A stretch of 16,514 nucleotides of DNA from Cochliopodium minus (Eukaryota; Discosea; Himatismenida; Cochliopodiidae). The position numbers were made by a program, and so were the translations under genes. Under the pieces are notes generated by a model, which was not told the origin of the DNA, did not search any database, and saw only the letters and a list, made by a program, of their open reading frames with translations. The DNA lies in contig JAMYWO010000373.1 in assembly GCA_024220525.1 (NCBI GenBank), positions 17,981-34,494 of the forward strand, read 5' to 3'. Each line of letters opens with the position of its first letter. Within the stretch, counting starts at the first letter, position 1. Of this stretch, positions 1 to 8,673 are shown piece after piece.

Positions 1-1
1 T

Positions 2-2079
2 AATAATGATAATAATAGCATTAACAATAGTATCATTAATCCCAAAAAAAGAAAGGGCAGTGATCTTGACCCTCAGAAAGAGTCTATGCACATCAAACTG
101 TTCAAAAACTCTCTTGACAGGCTCTTTTCCAATTTGTACACCAACTTTCATCTCAACCCTTATCTCCTCAAACTCTTGGAGACTGTACTTTCCTTTTTTT
201 AATATTATTTTTATTTATTATTTACTTATTATTTATTTATTATTTTTATTTTATTATTTATTATTTATTATTAATTTTTTTAAATCTTCATTATTTATTA
301 TTTTTTATTTTTTATTTTTTATTTTTTATTTTTTATTTTTATTTTTATTTTTATTCATTAATTTTTTAAATTAGGTTTTGGATGATGAAAACAAATTTTC
401 AGAGGAAGCGATCAACTATTTCAGCGAAAAAATGATGGAAGAATCTCTCAACTTTTTGCTTTTCGATTTGAACAAAAACTCGGAGAAGATGAAGTCGCAA
501 ATATTAATCAAACTCATCCTTTGGTCTTTTCAACCCTTCCAGCCATATCCCAACTCTATGAATAATCCTCTTCCTAACTTATTTTCTGCCATCTTTTCGA
601 GTGATGTAAAAAATAATTTTATGATTTTATTTTGATTTTATTTTTCAAAATTTTAATTATTTTTAATTATTCTTTATTCATTATCAATTTTTTTTATTTC
701 TTCTTAATATTTTCATTTGTTTATTTAATTTTAATTTTTTTATTTGATATTTAATTATTTAATTATATTTTTTTTTCATTCTAGTTTTAATTTTTATTTA
801 AAATTAAATTTAAGTTATAATTTTTTTTATTTTTTTCATTTTTTTTTTTAAAATTTTTTTTTTTCTTGAAAACAGGTGAAGAATTTCACAAAAGAAAAAG
901 TGTTGAAGAAAATGGAAGAGAAGATAGAAACGATCTACCTTTTCTTCGACAAAAACAAACTAGAAGGAGGAGAAGATGACGAAGAAGAAGAAAACAACGA
1001 GAACCACAGTGAAGATCTTTTCAACATCGAAGAAGAAGAAAACAAAAAAAATAAAAAAAAAAATTCCAAGAAAAATTTCAAAAATGAAAATGAAAATGAA
1101 AATGAAAATGATGAAAATAATTTTCTTTCTGGTATAAAAAAAGAAGAAAAAATGGGGGAAGGAGGAGGAGAAGGGAGGGAGAGGAGGGAAAGGGAGAGGA
1201 GGAGGAGGAGGGAGTATTTTTCTGTTTTGCAAAATTTTTCTTCGAAAAAACAATTTGTGAAACATTTCCTTTCTTTTTTCGGAAGCATTCTTTACTCTGA
1301 TTTCCATCTTCTTTCTCTTCTCAATCATCCCCTTTACTTTCCTTCTTCCCATAATTTCAATTCTTTCAATTCTCTTTCTCTCAACAACAATGGTGATACC
1401 AACAGTGATGAGAACGATAAAAACATAAACCATCCTCCTCTTTTTGTCCCTTACTCTTCTAATGTCACCAGTACCCTCTTTTTTAAAAAAAAATTAATTT
1501 ATTTAAAATTATTTTAAATTTTTTATTTATTTTAATAATTTTTATAATTAAATTTAATTATTTTTTATTTTTTGATTTCATCTTTTTAAATAAATTTAAT
1601 TTTATTTATTTAAATAAATTTATTATTTTTTCATTTTTATTTTATTTATTATTAATTTTTGTTTGTTTCATTTTCAAAAAAACAATCAAAATTTGGTTTA
1701 ATTTTAATAGTTTATTTTTTTTAAAAATAATTGATTAAAAGTTATTTTAAATTATTTATTTTTATTTTTATTTTTTACATTTTTATTATTTTTTAAAATT
1801 TTTAATTTTTTAATTTTTTGATTTTTGTTTTTTTTTTTTTGAAAAGAAAATTATGAGGAGATGATAGAGAATATATTTAGGAACAGACAGTTGAATTTGG
1901 GAACTTTCGCGGAATTTTTCAACATGAAAAACAATGATTTCATTCATTTCTTCAATTATTTCTTGATTCATTCCTACAACGCTCTCATCTACAGTAACAA
2001 CATCTCTATTGAATTACTAACTGAAAAAATTCTCTTTTTGTTGGACAATTCTTGTTATAATTTCTTAATAAGAAGGTAG
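2..2079 (+). CDS. Unrecognised helical protein, 5'-partial, four exons
   Basis: Exons by frame and splice sites are 2-184, 375-605, 876-1470 and 1847-2079. The phases agree at every junction (0, 0, 1) and give about 413 residues ending at TAG 2077-2079. The first exon opens in frame with an Asn/Ser/Ile run and then a basic KKRKG patch, so the true start lies off the left edge. The rest alternates leucine- and phenylalanine-rich amphipathic helices with a long, highly charged insert in exon 3 (about 965-1215) of acidic runs, NENEN repeats and an Arg/Glu stretch. The helices resemble HEAT/ARM-like scaffolds in general character, but I recognise no family and assign no function. The TAG could instead be part of a donor (AAG|GTAGAA), so the gene may continue beyond the n at 2163. 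If the scaffold is reversed as proposed, this gene lies beyond the missing 5' part of the branching-enzyme gene. Confidence 0.6.
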
Positions 2080-2082
2080 AAA

Positions 2083-2162
2083 ATTTTTTATTCATTTTTT
2101 ATTTTTTATTTTTTATTTTTTATTTTTTATTTTTTATTTTTTATTTTTTATTTTTTATTTTT
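2083..2162. repeat. (TTTTTA)n microsatellite at contig end
   Basis: About a dozen copies of a T-rich hexamer follow the TAG of the c1 gene and run to the n at 2163. The same hexamer recurs in introns at about 299-345, 4055-4200 and 14405-14470. Such tracts explain why the assembly breaks here. Confidence 0.85.
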
Positions 2163-2163
2163 N
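2163..2163. other. Assembly join (single n) between c1 and c2
   Basis: A single n separates the hexamer tract from an intron end that leads into the C-terminal exons of LysRS. Nothing to its left belongs to LysRS, so the two sides are not true neighbours. Confidence 0.7.
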
Positions 2164-2189
2164 ATTTTAATACTTTTTATTTAAATTAG

Positions 2190-2613
2190 ATTTGAATTGT
2201 TCATTGCAGGAAAAGAGTTTGTGAATGCATATTCAGAGTTGAATGATCCATTTGAACAAAGAACAAGATTTTATTTTCAACAAAAAGATGCTATTAGAGG
2301 AGACAATGAAGGTATTTTCTTTTATCTAATTATTTTTTATTTTTTGATTATGAATTATTTCAAAAAGTTCCTCCACATGATGAAGAGTATTGTCAAGCTG
2401 TAAAAAAAATTTTTTATTTTTGTTTTTTTTGAAAAAAGAATAATTTGTTTCAAATTGTTTCTGCATTTTAATTCTTTTTCAAAAAAGCTTGAATATGGAA
2501 TGCCTCCTTGTGCTGGATGGGGAATGGGAATAGACAGGATGGTGATGTTACTGACAGGAACGAATCATATCAGAGAAGCCATCTTGTTTCCTCCTGTTGG
2601 AAAAAAATATTAA
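2190..2613 (+). CDS. KARS1: Lysyl-tRNA synthetase, C-terminal exons (class II motif 3)
   Basis: Three exons, 2190-2311, 2368-2399 and 2488-2613 (TAA 2611-2613), encode the last 92 residues of a class IIb lysyl-tRNA synthetase. Visible landmarks in order are [20 protein letters not shown], the EEYCQALEYGMPP segment, and motif 3 [14 protein letters not shown] with its ATP-binding arginine, then the usual [11 protein letters not shown] ending. Introns are 2312-2367 and 2400-2487, both GT-AG and phase-consistent. The exon opens at an acceptor (AG 2188-2189), and its first base completes a codon from an upstream exon that is not next to it in this window. The upstream part of the same gene is at 5404-7118. 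About 170 residues, including motif 2, are in neither piece. LysRS attaches lysine to tRNA-Lys using ATP. The gene converges on the branching-enzyme gene with 93 bp between stop codons. Confidence 0.93.
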
Positions 2614-2706
2614 TTTTTCTTTGTTTTTCTTATCAAAAAATATTTATAAAAACAAAAAAAAACAATTAAAGATTTAACAAACTATTTTAATATTGAATAT
2701 TTCTTT
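2614..2706. other. Convergent 3' intergenic spacer, LysRS / branching enzyme
   Basis: Only 93 bp separate the LysRS stop codon (+) from the branching-enzyme stop codon (-). The spacer is AT-rich and has AATAAA-like tracts in both directions. It must hold both 3' UTRs and polyadenylation signals, so the two transcripts probably overlap. No other gene is seen. Confidence 0.5.
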
Positions 2707-5394
2707 TTAATTGACTTTATCAAAGTTCTTGTAAACTTGGCAAGTTCTACAAGGAGTATAAATTTTGATAAAACAACAGAGTTCTCCTTGAGGATTTTCA
2801 AAAGGAGAAGAGAAAAACTCAACGTTGTGATCCAATCTTTTGTGACCCCCAAAAATTTCAGAATCAGAGTCGAACACTATCTTGTATTTCCCTGAATTCT
2901 TGAGAGGAATCTTTTTATTAAATATAAAATTATTTTATTTCAAAAAAAAAAAAAAAATTTAAAATTAAATTTTTTGCTTGATATTCAGTGAAACTTTGGG
3001 TTGGATTAAAATTAAAGATAAAAAGAAGATCAGATTTTTCAAAAGCAATAATTTTGTCATTTTCATTTTTAACAGAAACATAAGCATAATTTTCGTTTTT
3101 GAGCCATCTAGATTGAAATTAAATAAAAAATTCAAAAATAATAAACAAATAAACAAACAAATTAATAAATGAAAAACCTGTATTTTTCTTCCAAATGATG
3201 CATTTGTTTGTCGAAATTATAAAGGTATTGGTATCTTAAAAGATGATCATTTTTCAAACTCCATTGTCTTCTAGCATATAAATAACTCTGATTGTTCCCT
3301 TCTCTTGGAAAATCTATCCATTCTTTAAAACAAAAAAAAAATTAAATTAACAAAATAATAAAAAAAAGAATAAATTAAAAATAAATAATCAAAAAATAAA
3401 TTAAAATAAAATAAATTAATGAAATAAAAGAAATAAAAGAAATAAAAAGAATAAAATAATATAATAGATTGAAACCAGGATGTCCGAATTCATTTCCCAT
3501 AAAATTAAGATAACCCTCCCCTCCAAGAGTGTAAGTAATGAAACGGATCATTTTGTGTAAAGAAAGACCCCTATCTATTACCATTGTTAAAGGTGAAAAT
3601 ACAGACATGTTTGTGTACCTATTTATTTCAGTTTGTTTTTAAAAAAAATAATTTTGTTCATTATTATTTATTTTACTAAATTTACTTAATTATTTTTTAA
3701 TTTTTAATTTTTATTATTTTATTCTTTTATTTTGTTTATTATTATTTATTTTACTTAATTTAGTTTTATTTTTTAATTTCAAATTTTATTATTTTATTTT
3801 GTTTATTATTATTTATTTTACTTAATTTAGTTAATTATTTTTTTATTTCAAATTTAGTTTATTGTTTTTGATTTTTTACATTTCTTTGTCCATGAGCCAA
3901 AAAGCGATGGTTTTATCACCAACCAAAGATTGATCATGAGATTCACAGTAAGCGATTGTTTTTTCTTTGTGTCTCCTGTTTTCCAAAGTGTAAACGATAT
4001 GCCCCATATCTTTTTACAATAATAAAATTTGTTAATTAAAAAATAATTATTTTTAATTTTTATTTTTATTTTTTATTTTTTGTTTTAATTATTTTTTTAT
4101 TTTTTATTTTTTATTTTTATTTTTATGTTTGTTTTATTTTTATTTTTATTTTTTTATTTTTTATTTTTTATTTTTTATTTTTTTATTTTTTATTTTTTAT
4201 TTAATATTACTCCAGTCATCATCTTTTTTTTCTTTGATGTACTCAATCCATTTGTCAGGGATGGACATGGCCAAACGATAAAGAAAACCTATACCACCTT
4301 CCTCAACACTTCTGCACAAACCAGGCATTCCAGAAACTTCCTCCGCAATTGTCATCACATTTTCTCCATAAAAATGATTTAACATATAATTTATTATTTT
4401 CAAATAATTCAATGCATCTTCCTCCACCCCATCAAAATAATCTTCATAGCCTTTTTTTTTTAATTTTAATTTTATTTTTTAACTTTTTTTAATTTTTTTT
4501 AATTTTTTTTAATTTTTTTTAATTTATTTTAATTATTTTTAATTTATTTTTTATCTTTTTTTTTAATTTATTTAAATTTATTTTTAATTTATTTTTAATA
4601 AACTCACTTTAAATTTTTTTTTATTTTTTAATTAATTTAATTTAATTTATCATAATTTATTTTTTTATAAAATATTTTTATTTTTACCAAGAAAAGATTT
4701 GGAGAGGCCATGGTGAAGATAAATCATGGAGGTGACACCATCAAAACGAAAACCATCAAAATGAAAAGTTTCAATAAAAAAACGAACATTCGAAACCAAA
4801 AATCTCAACGTCTCCCTTTTTCCATAATCAAACACTCTGCTGTCCCATCCCTCATGTTTTCCTCTCCCTCCACTGTGAAAAAAGCAACTATCACTTCCCT
4901 TTTATAAAATTAAATAATTTTTCAAAATTTTTTATTAACAAAATTTTTAATTTTTTTTTTTTAATTTTTTGTAAATTTTTTTTTATTTTTTATTTATTAT
5001 TTATAATTTTTATTAATTATTTGCTTCATTTTATTTGTCAAGTTTTTATTTTTTATTTTTATTTGTTTTTTTTTATTTATTATTTTTTCAATATTTTATT
5101 ATTTTTTCAATATTTTTATTTTCACAATTTTTTTTTTATATTTAATTTATTTTTTAAAAAATTATTTTTAAATTTATTTTTAATTTGTTATTTTTGGTTC
5201 ATTTGTTTTATCATTTTTTGTTATTTTATTTAATTATATTTACATCATAAAGATTGAGACCATCGCCAACATTGTTGGAAGCATGAGAATGAACCAAATC
5301 TAACAAAACATAAATTCCCATTGAATGAGCAACATCTATCATTTCCATCAGCTCCTCTGCTTTCCCATACTTCGATGACACCGCAAAAAAATTT
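2707..5394 (-). CDS. GBE1: 1,4-alpha-glucan (glycogen) branching enzyme, 5'-truncated by contig end
   Basis: GH13 glycogen branching enzyme, which makes alpha-1,6 branch points. Eight exons, read downwards: 5394-5244, 4898-4688, 4450-4211, 4009-3880, 3618-3476, 3322-3178, 3107-2978, 2910-2707, ending TAA 2709-2707. Phases close at every junction, giving about 450 residues. Landmarks are [38 protein letters not shown] (catalytic Asp), [13 protein letters not shown] (acid/base Glu), [14 protein letters not shown] (transition-state His-Asp), [16 protein letters not shown], and a C-terminal all-beta domain ending CRTCQVY. All catalytic residues are intact. Roughly the first 270 residues (N-terminal domain, CBM48 and the start of the barrel) are absent because the contig stops inside an exon at the n (5395). 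Introns are GT-AG except 2977-2911, which begins with GC. The T-rich introns vary from 67 to 345 nt. Confidence 0.95.
2911..2977 (-). other. GC-AG intron in branching-enzyme gene
   Basis: The last intron of the branching-enzyme gene must begin after the CAA codon of FTEYQ to keep the frame into [16 protein letters not shown]. The bases there are GCAAAA rather than GTAAAA, with a normal AAAAAG acceptor. There is no GT nearby that preserves the protein alignment. Confidence 0.7.
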
Positions 5395-5395
5395 N
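5395..5395. other. Assembly join (single n) between c2 and c3
   Basis: Immediately left is the interior of a branching-enzyme exon on the minus strand. Immediately right, 9 bp on, is the start codon of LysRS on the plus strand. The branching-enzyme exon cannot end here, so this is a false adjacency. Confidence 0.85.
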
Positions 5396-5472
5396 AGATT
5401 GGAATGTTGAAAAAGATAATCAAAAAACCATCTTTTAAATCAAAAAATTTTTCAATTTTTAATAACAAAAAA
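5396..5472 (+). repeat. 77-bp direct repeat, copy 1 (start of contig c3)
   Basis: The first 77 bases after the n are identical, by eye, to the last 77 bases of the window (16438-16514). They cover the LysRS start codon and about its first 23 codons. The match begins exactly at the contig boundary and ends exactly at the end of the other contig. This points to an assembly-graph overlap, not a biological duplication. Confidence 0.9.
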
Positions 5473-7118
5473 TCCTTTTGTTTGAATAATAAGAGATTTT
5501 TTACTTACACCACAAAAAAACAAAAGGAGAAAAACATAAAGAATGAAAAGGTGGAAATGGAGGAAGAAGAGCCATCAATGGAAGAAAAAATGAAAGAATA
5601 TGAATTAAGAATCAAAGAAATGGAAAATCATCAATTATTAGAAGAGAAAAATGGAGAAAATTTTTTGTACACTGCCCATTTTGATAGGACAAACAGGATT
5701 AGTGAATTAGTTGAAGAATGGGATTCAAAATTAAAACCAGGAGATAGAGTGGATGTAGAAGTTAAAATAGCAGGAAGAGTTACAAGTAAAAGACAAAGTG
5801 GCAAAAAATTATCATTTTACACTATTGATGATTCAAGCGGAAAAAATATACAAGTAAATCAAATCTTATTCTTTCAGAATCTTATTCTTATCATCTCAAT
5901 TACCCCTCTTTCATTTATTTTTACCAATCGAATGATCTTTTTATTTTCATTTTTAGATTTTATTCTCCAGCAAAACATTCTCACAAGAATTTCTTGAAAG
6001 GAATAAGGAAGAAGAAGAAGGGAAGAAAGAAAGAAAGAATAGAGAAAAAGGAATTAAAGAAGAGAAAGGAATAGAAGAAGGAATTAAAGAAGAAGAGAAA
6101 GAGATAGAAGAGATTGAAGAAAAGTTTGGGTACATCAACAGAATAATAAGAAAGGGAGATATAGTGGGAGTGAGAGGGACAATAGGGAAAAGTAATACAG
6201 GAGAATTATCAGTGATTGGAAAAAGACTCTTTCTTTTATCCCCTTGTTACCATCCTTTGCCAAAAAAACTCACAGATCCCGATCTTCGCCACAGAAACAG
6301 GCATCTTGATTTCCTCGTTAATCCTCATCTCAAAACCAATTTTCAAAAAAGAGCTCTCATCATCAAAACTCTCAGGTTTCAATTCTTAATTTTTAAATTT
6401 AATCTTTTAATTTTGAATTTAATTAATTCTTTTAATTTTTTTAAATAATTTTTGATTTTATCGATTCATTTTTATTTAATTAAATCTTTTTTTTCATTTT
6501 AAATAATTTTTAATTGAATTAATTTTATTTATTTTTTAATTTTAATTCTTTATTTTCTCCAACAAATTTTAATTGAATCAGAAATTTTCTGGATGAAAGA
6601 GGATTTTTAGAAGTAGAAACACCCATTTTGTGTGAGCAAATTGGAGGAGCCATAGGTTTTTTTAAATTTTTTTATTTTCCATAATTTTTATTTTATTTTA
6701 TATTGTTTTAATTTAATTTAATTTAATTTATTTTATTTTATATTATTTTATATTATTTTATATTATTTTATATTATTTTATATTATTTTATATTATTTTA
6801 TTATTTTTTATGTAGCAAAACCATTTATAACAAATCCTGATTTGGAAATAAAAGAAGTTAATTATAATGATACAAGCAATAACAGTAATAACAGTGGTAA
6901 CAGTAGTAATAGTAGTACTGGTAATAACAGTAATAGTAACAGTAGCAATAATAGTAATAGTACTGGTAATAAGAGTGATAATAAGAGTGGTAATAACAGT
7001 GATAATAACGGAATAGTGAACAAAGTGAATACACAGAAAAATTTGTATATGAGAATTGCTCCTGAAATTTATTTAAAAAAATTAATAATTGGTGGAATTG
7101 ATAAAGTTTATGAAATTG
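5404..7118 (+). CDS. KARS1: Lysyl-tRNA synthetase, N-terminal and mid exons (3'-incomplete here)
   Basis: Exons 5404-5853, 5957-6375, 6582-6655 and 6816-7118 join in frame to 415 residues. Order: an N-terminal extension rich in Lys, Phe and Ser with RFFTYTTKK that looks like a mitochondrial presequence; a charged Glu/Lys linker; the OB-fold anticodon-binding domain ([19 protein letters not shown], then [20 protein letters not shown] and [12 protein letters not shown]); [10 protein letters not shown]; motif 1 (FLEVETPIL); and [19 protein letters not shown] up to YEIG, just before motif 2. Downstream in-frame methionines ([14 protein letters not shown]) could start a cytosolic form, so dual targeting is plausible. 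Unusual inserts are a Glu/Lys-rich stretch inside the OB fold (about 6000-6125) and an Asn/Ser run in the catalytic domain. The gene continues at 2190-2613 after a gap of about 170 residues. True upstream context is at 16368-16437, divergent from the VAP gene. Confidence 0.93.
6741..6800 (+). repeat. 10-bp tandem repeat in LysRS intron 3
   Basis: Six perfect copies of TATTATTTTA lie just before the acceptor of the intron 6656-6815, forming the pyrimidine/AT-rich run upstream of the TGTAG acceptor. Confidence 0.85.
6864..7017 (+). repeat. AAT/AGT/AAC codon-repeat tract coding Asn/Ser insert in LysRS
   Basis: An imperfect trinucleotide tract encodes about 50 residues made almost only of Asn, Ser, Gly, Thr, Lys and Asp. 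It lies in the catalytic domain between [15 protein letters not shown] and [11 protein letters not shown], where LysRS proteins normally have a short loop. It is in frame and contains no stop codon. Confidence 0.85.
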
Positions 7119-7154
7119 GTAAATAATTTAAAATTAAAATTAAATTAACCAAAT

Positions 7155-7249
7155 AAATAATAAATAATAATTAATAAATAATAAATAATAAATAATAAAT
7201 AATAAATAATAAATAATAAATAATAAATAATAAATAATAAATAAATAAN
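7155..7249. repeat. (TAAATAA)n microsatellite at contig end inside LysRS intron
   Basis: About a dozen heptamer copies follow the LysRS donor at 7119 and run to the n at 7250. The tract stops the assembly inside the intron, before the motif 2 exon. Confidence 0.85.
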
Positions 7250-7250
7250 G
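7250..7250. other. Assembly join (single n) between c3 and c4
   Basis: A LysRS intron lies to the left and unrelated sequence to the right. LysRS never resumes to the right, so this adjacency is false or spans missing sequence. Confidence 0.75.
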
Positions 7251-7910
7251 TCATCATTACCGTTGAAATCTTTTGATTTGAGTAAGTTGAAAGAAAAGAT
7301 TTTGAAAATGGCAAGGTTTTTAATTTCGTTGTTCTTCAAAGTCTCTGTTTTGGCTGATGAATGTTCTTCTAGTTTGACGAGATTTTCCCAGTTTCTAGTT
7401 CACATTGAACGAAGAGTTTCATGACTAGTGACAAGTTTGATGAATTTGATGGAATGTTTGGTTTCTTCTCTGTTATCAGATTTCTTTAGGTTATCAAAAA
7501 GAGATTCAATCTCCACTTGTTGGAGAACTTTGTAATCTTTGCAGTTTTTGAAGGTTCTTTTTGGGTCAGAACCTTGTTTATGTGAGTTCTTCCATATAAG
7601 GGTGCACTTATTTCCTGATTTGATGGTAATAAGAAAATTTTCTTTCCTTTCAAGGTATGGATTGCCATTTTTAGTCTTTTCCAAACTTGAGTTTTACTTG
7701 AACAGAGATTGGGGCTGTCTTTGTTTACAAACCTTCCGAGACCATTGACACATAGTCAAATTTCCATTTTTAATCACAACCTGAGAATATTGGGTGATTA
7801 ATTCTAATATTGTCGGATTTGTAAATATTTTGGCTAGTTCAAAGCCAAACTTGAGAAGAGGATGTTGTGCCATTTCATCCCATCAGAAACAGCAATTATG
7901 ATAGTATGGG
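7251..7910 (-). pseudogene. Decayed protein-coding relic of unknown family
   Basis: On the minus strand one frame stays readable for more than 200 codons, from about 7909 down to the contig edge, broken by three stop codons: TGA near 7882, TAA near 7696 and TGA at 7402-7400. Segments in order include WDEMAQHPLLKFGFELAKIF, ILELITQYSQVVIKNGNL, KNGNPYLERKENFLITIK, LFDNLKKSDNREETKHSIKF and NWENLVKLEEHSSAKTETLK. Composition is clearly less AT-rich than the surrounding non-coding DNA, as expected for once-coding sequence. A second frame upstream has TIIIAVSDGMKWHNILFSSL. With a frameshift into the first frame, this faintly recalls the N-terminal OB domain of replication protein A large subunit (an SDG motif followed by a TQF-like strand). 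That resemblance is weak and I do not assign it. The left part is cut by the contig end. Confidence 0.35.
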
Positions 7911-8517
7911 AACTCAAAATCCCTAAAAGTGTACTAGAAGAATCAAAAACCCTCTCAATTTAGATTTACCCTCCCGACAGTTCCTTTGATCGAAGTTGAA
8001 AAGAAAAGTACCTGTTCTCCAAAAGATTAGAAACTCAAAGATTTCCAATCCTCCCAAGTAGTCCTCTACTGTTGCAGAAATCTTTATTTAAATTATTAAA
8101 CATAATCTAACGAAAAAGTATAATTATTCCAGATAATTCAATCAACATTTGGTAGACTCCAAATTGGAAGTCCAAGATTGTTTATCAAGACTCTTCTATA
8201 TTTGACAACTTTCCTTGTAACATTGAAAAGAAGATTATTTTTTTGATTTATTTTTTGATAGTTCACATCTTTTTTTTATTTTCTATTGAGATCCCTTGGT
8301 TATATGAGATTAAAATAAGAATAAAAAGAATTAATTTGTTTCAGGAATCAGAAAGCAGCACAGAAGGTTTGGGAGTTTACATTTGTTTGACAACTTTTCG
8401 TAAAGTATTAGATTTTGACAAAAATAAAGAAAAGAAGGAGACAATTGAAATCTTTCCTTAAGTTAAGGATTTAAAAAAAGAAGGATACAAAGAAAATCCA
8501 ACAAAAAAAAATTTATA
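7911..8517. other. About 600 bp without a supportable gene
   Basis: The stretch is moderately AT-rich with stop codons in all frames. A 72-codon open frame at 8243-8461 (+) begins in low-complexity sequence and has no recognisable motif or neighbouring exons. I see no RNA gene or mobile element in it. It may be the continuation of the decayed region to its left. Confidence 0.4.
8503..8511 (-). terminator. Pol III T-run terminator for tRNA-Gly
   Basis: Nine A on the plus strand, hence nine T on the transcribed strand, begin 6 bp after the tRNA 3' end. This is a typical RNA polymerase III stop signal. Confidence 0.75.
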
Positions 8518-8588
8518 TGCACGTTCCGGGAATCGAACCCGGGTCTGACCCGTGGCAGGGGTCCATTCTACCACTGAACAAAACGTGC
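8518..8588 (-). tRNA. tRNA-Gly: tRNA-Gly (anticodon GCC)
   Basis: A 71-nt cloverleaf is visible on the minus strand. The acceptor stem GCACGTT pairs with AACGTGC and has discriminator A. The D arm is GTTCAGTGGTAGAAT. The anticodon stem GACCC/GGGTC encloses CTGCCAC with anticodon GCC. The T arm is CCGGG-TTCGATT-CCCGG. There is no intron and CCA is not encoded. The internal A and B boxes are intact and a T-run follows, so the gene should be functional. It decodes GGC and GGU codons. Confidence 0.97.
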
Positions 8589-8673
8589 AATATTTCTTTT
8601 TCTTCTTTTGAAAAAAAATTGAATCACAGATTTATAAAAAATAATGAAATATTTGACTTTTAATTTGCTATTT

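Noticed and set aside
935-1433. Minus-strand open frames opposite the c1 exon 3
   Set aside because: They are shadows of the purine-rich coding strand and give only Ser/Phe/Leu runs.
2190-7118. Truly scrambled or trans-spliced LysRS gene (as in some ciliate germline genomes)
   Set aside because: The breaks fall on n characters and the contig ends share exactly 77 bases, so a scaffolding error is far simpler.
7400-7402. TGA read as tryptophan (alternative genetic code)
   Set aside because: The intact genes end in TAA and show no internal TGA. The relic also contains a TAA and another TGA, so decay is the better explanation.
7539-7748. Plus-strand open frame of 69 codons in the relic region
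   Set aside because: It is short and opposite the longer minus-strand relic frame, with no motif or splice support.
8243-8461. Plus-strand open frame of 72 codons
   Set aside because: It starts in low-complexity sequence, and no family, exon partners or regulatory context is seen.
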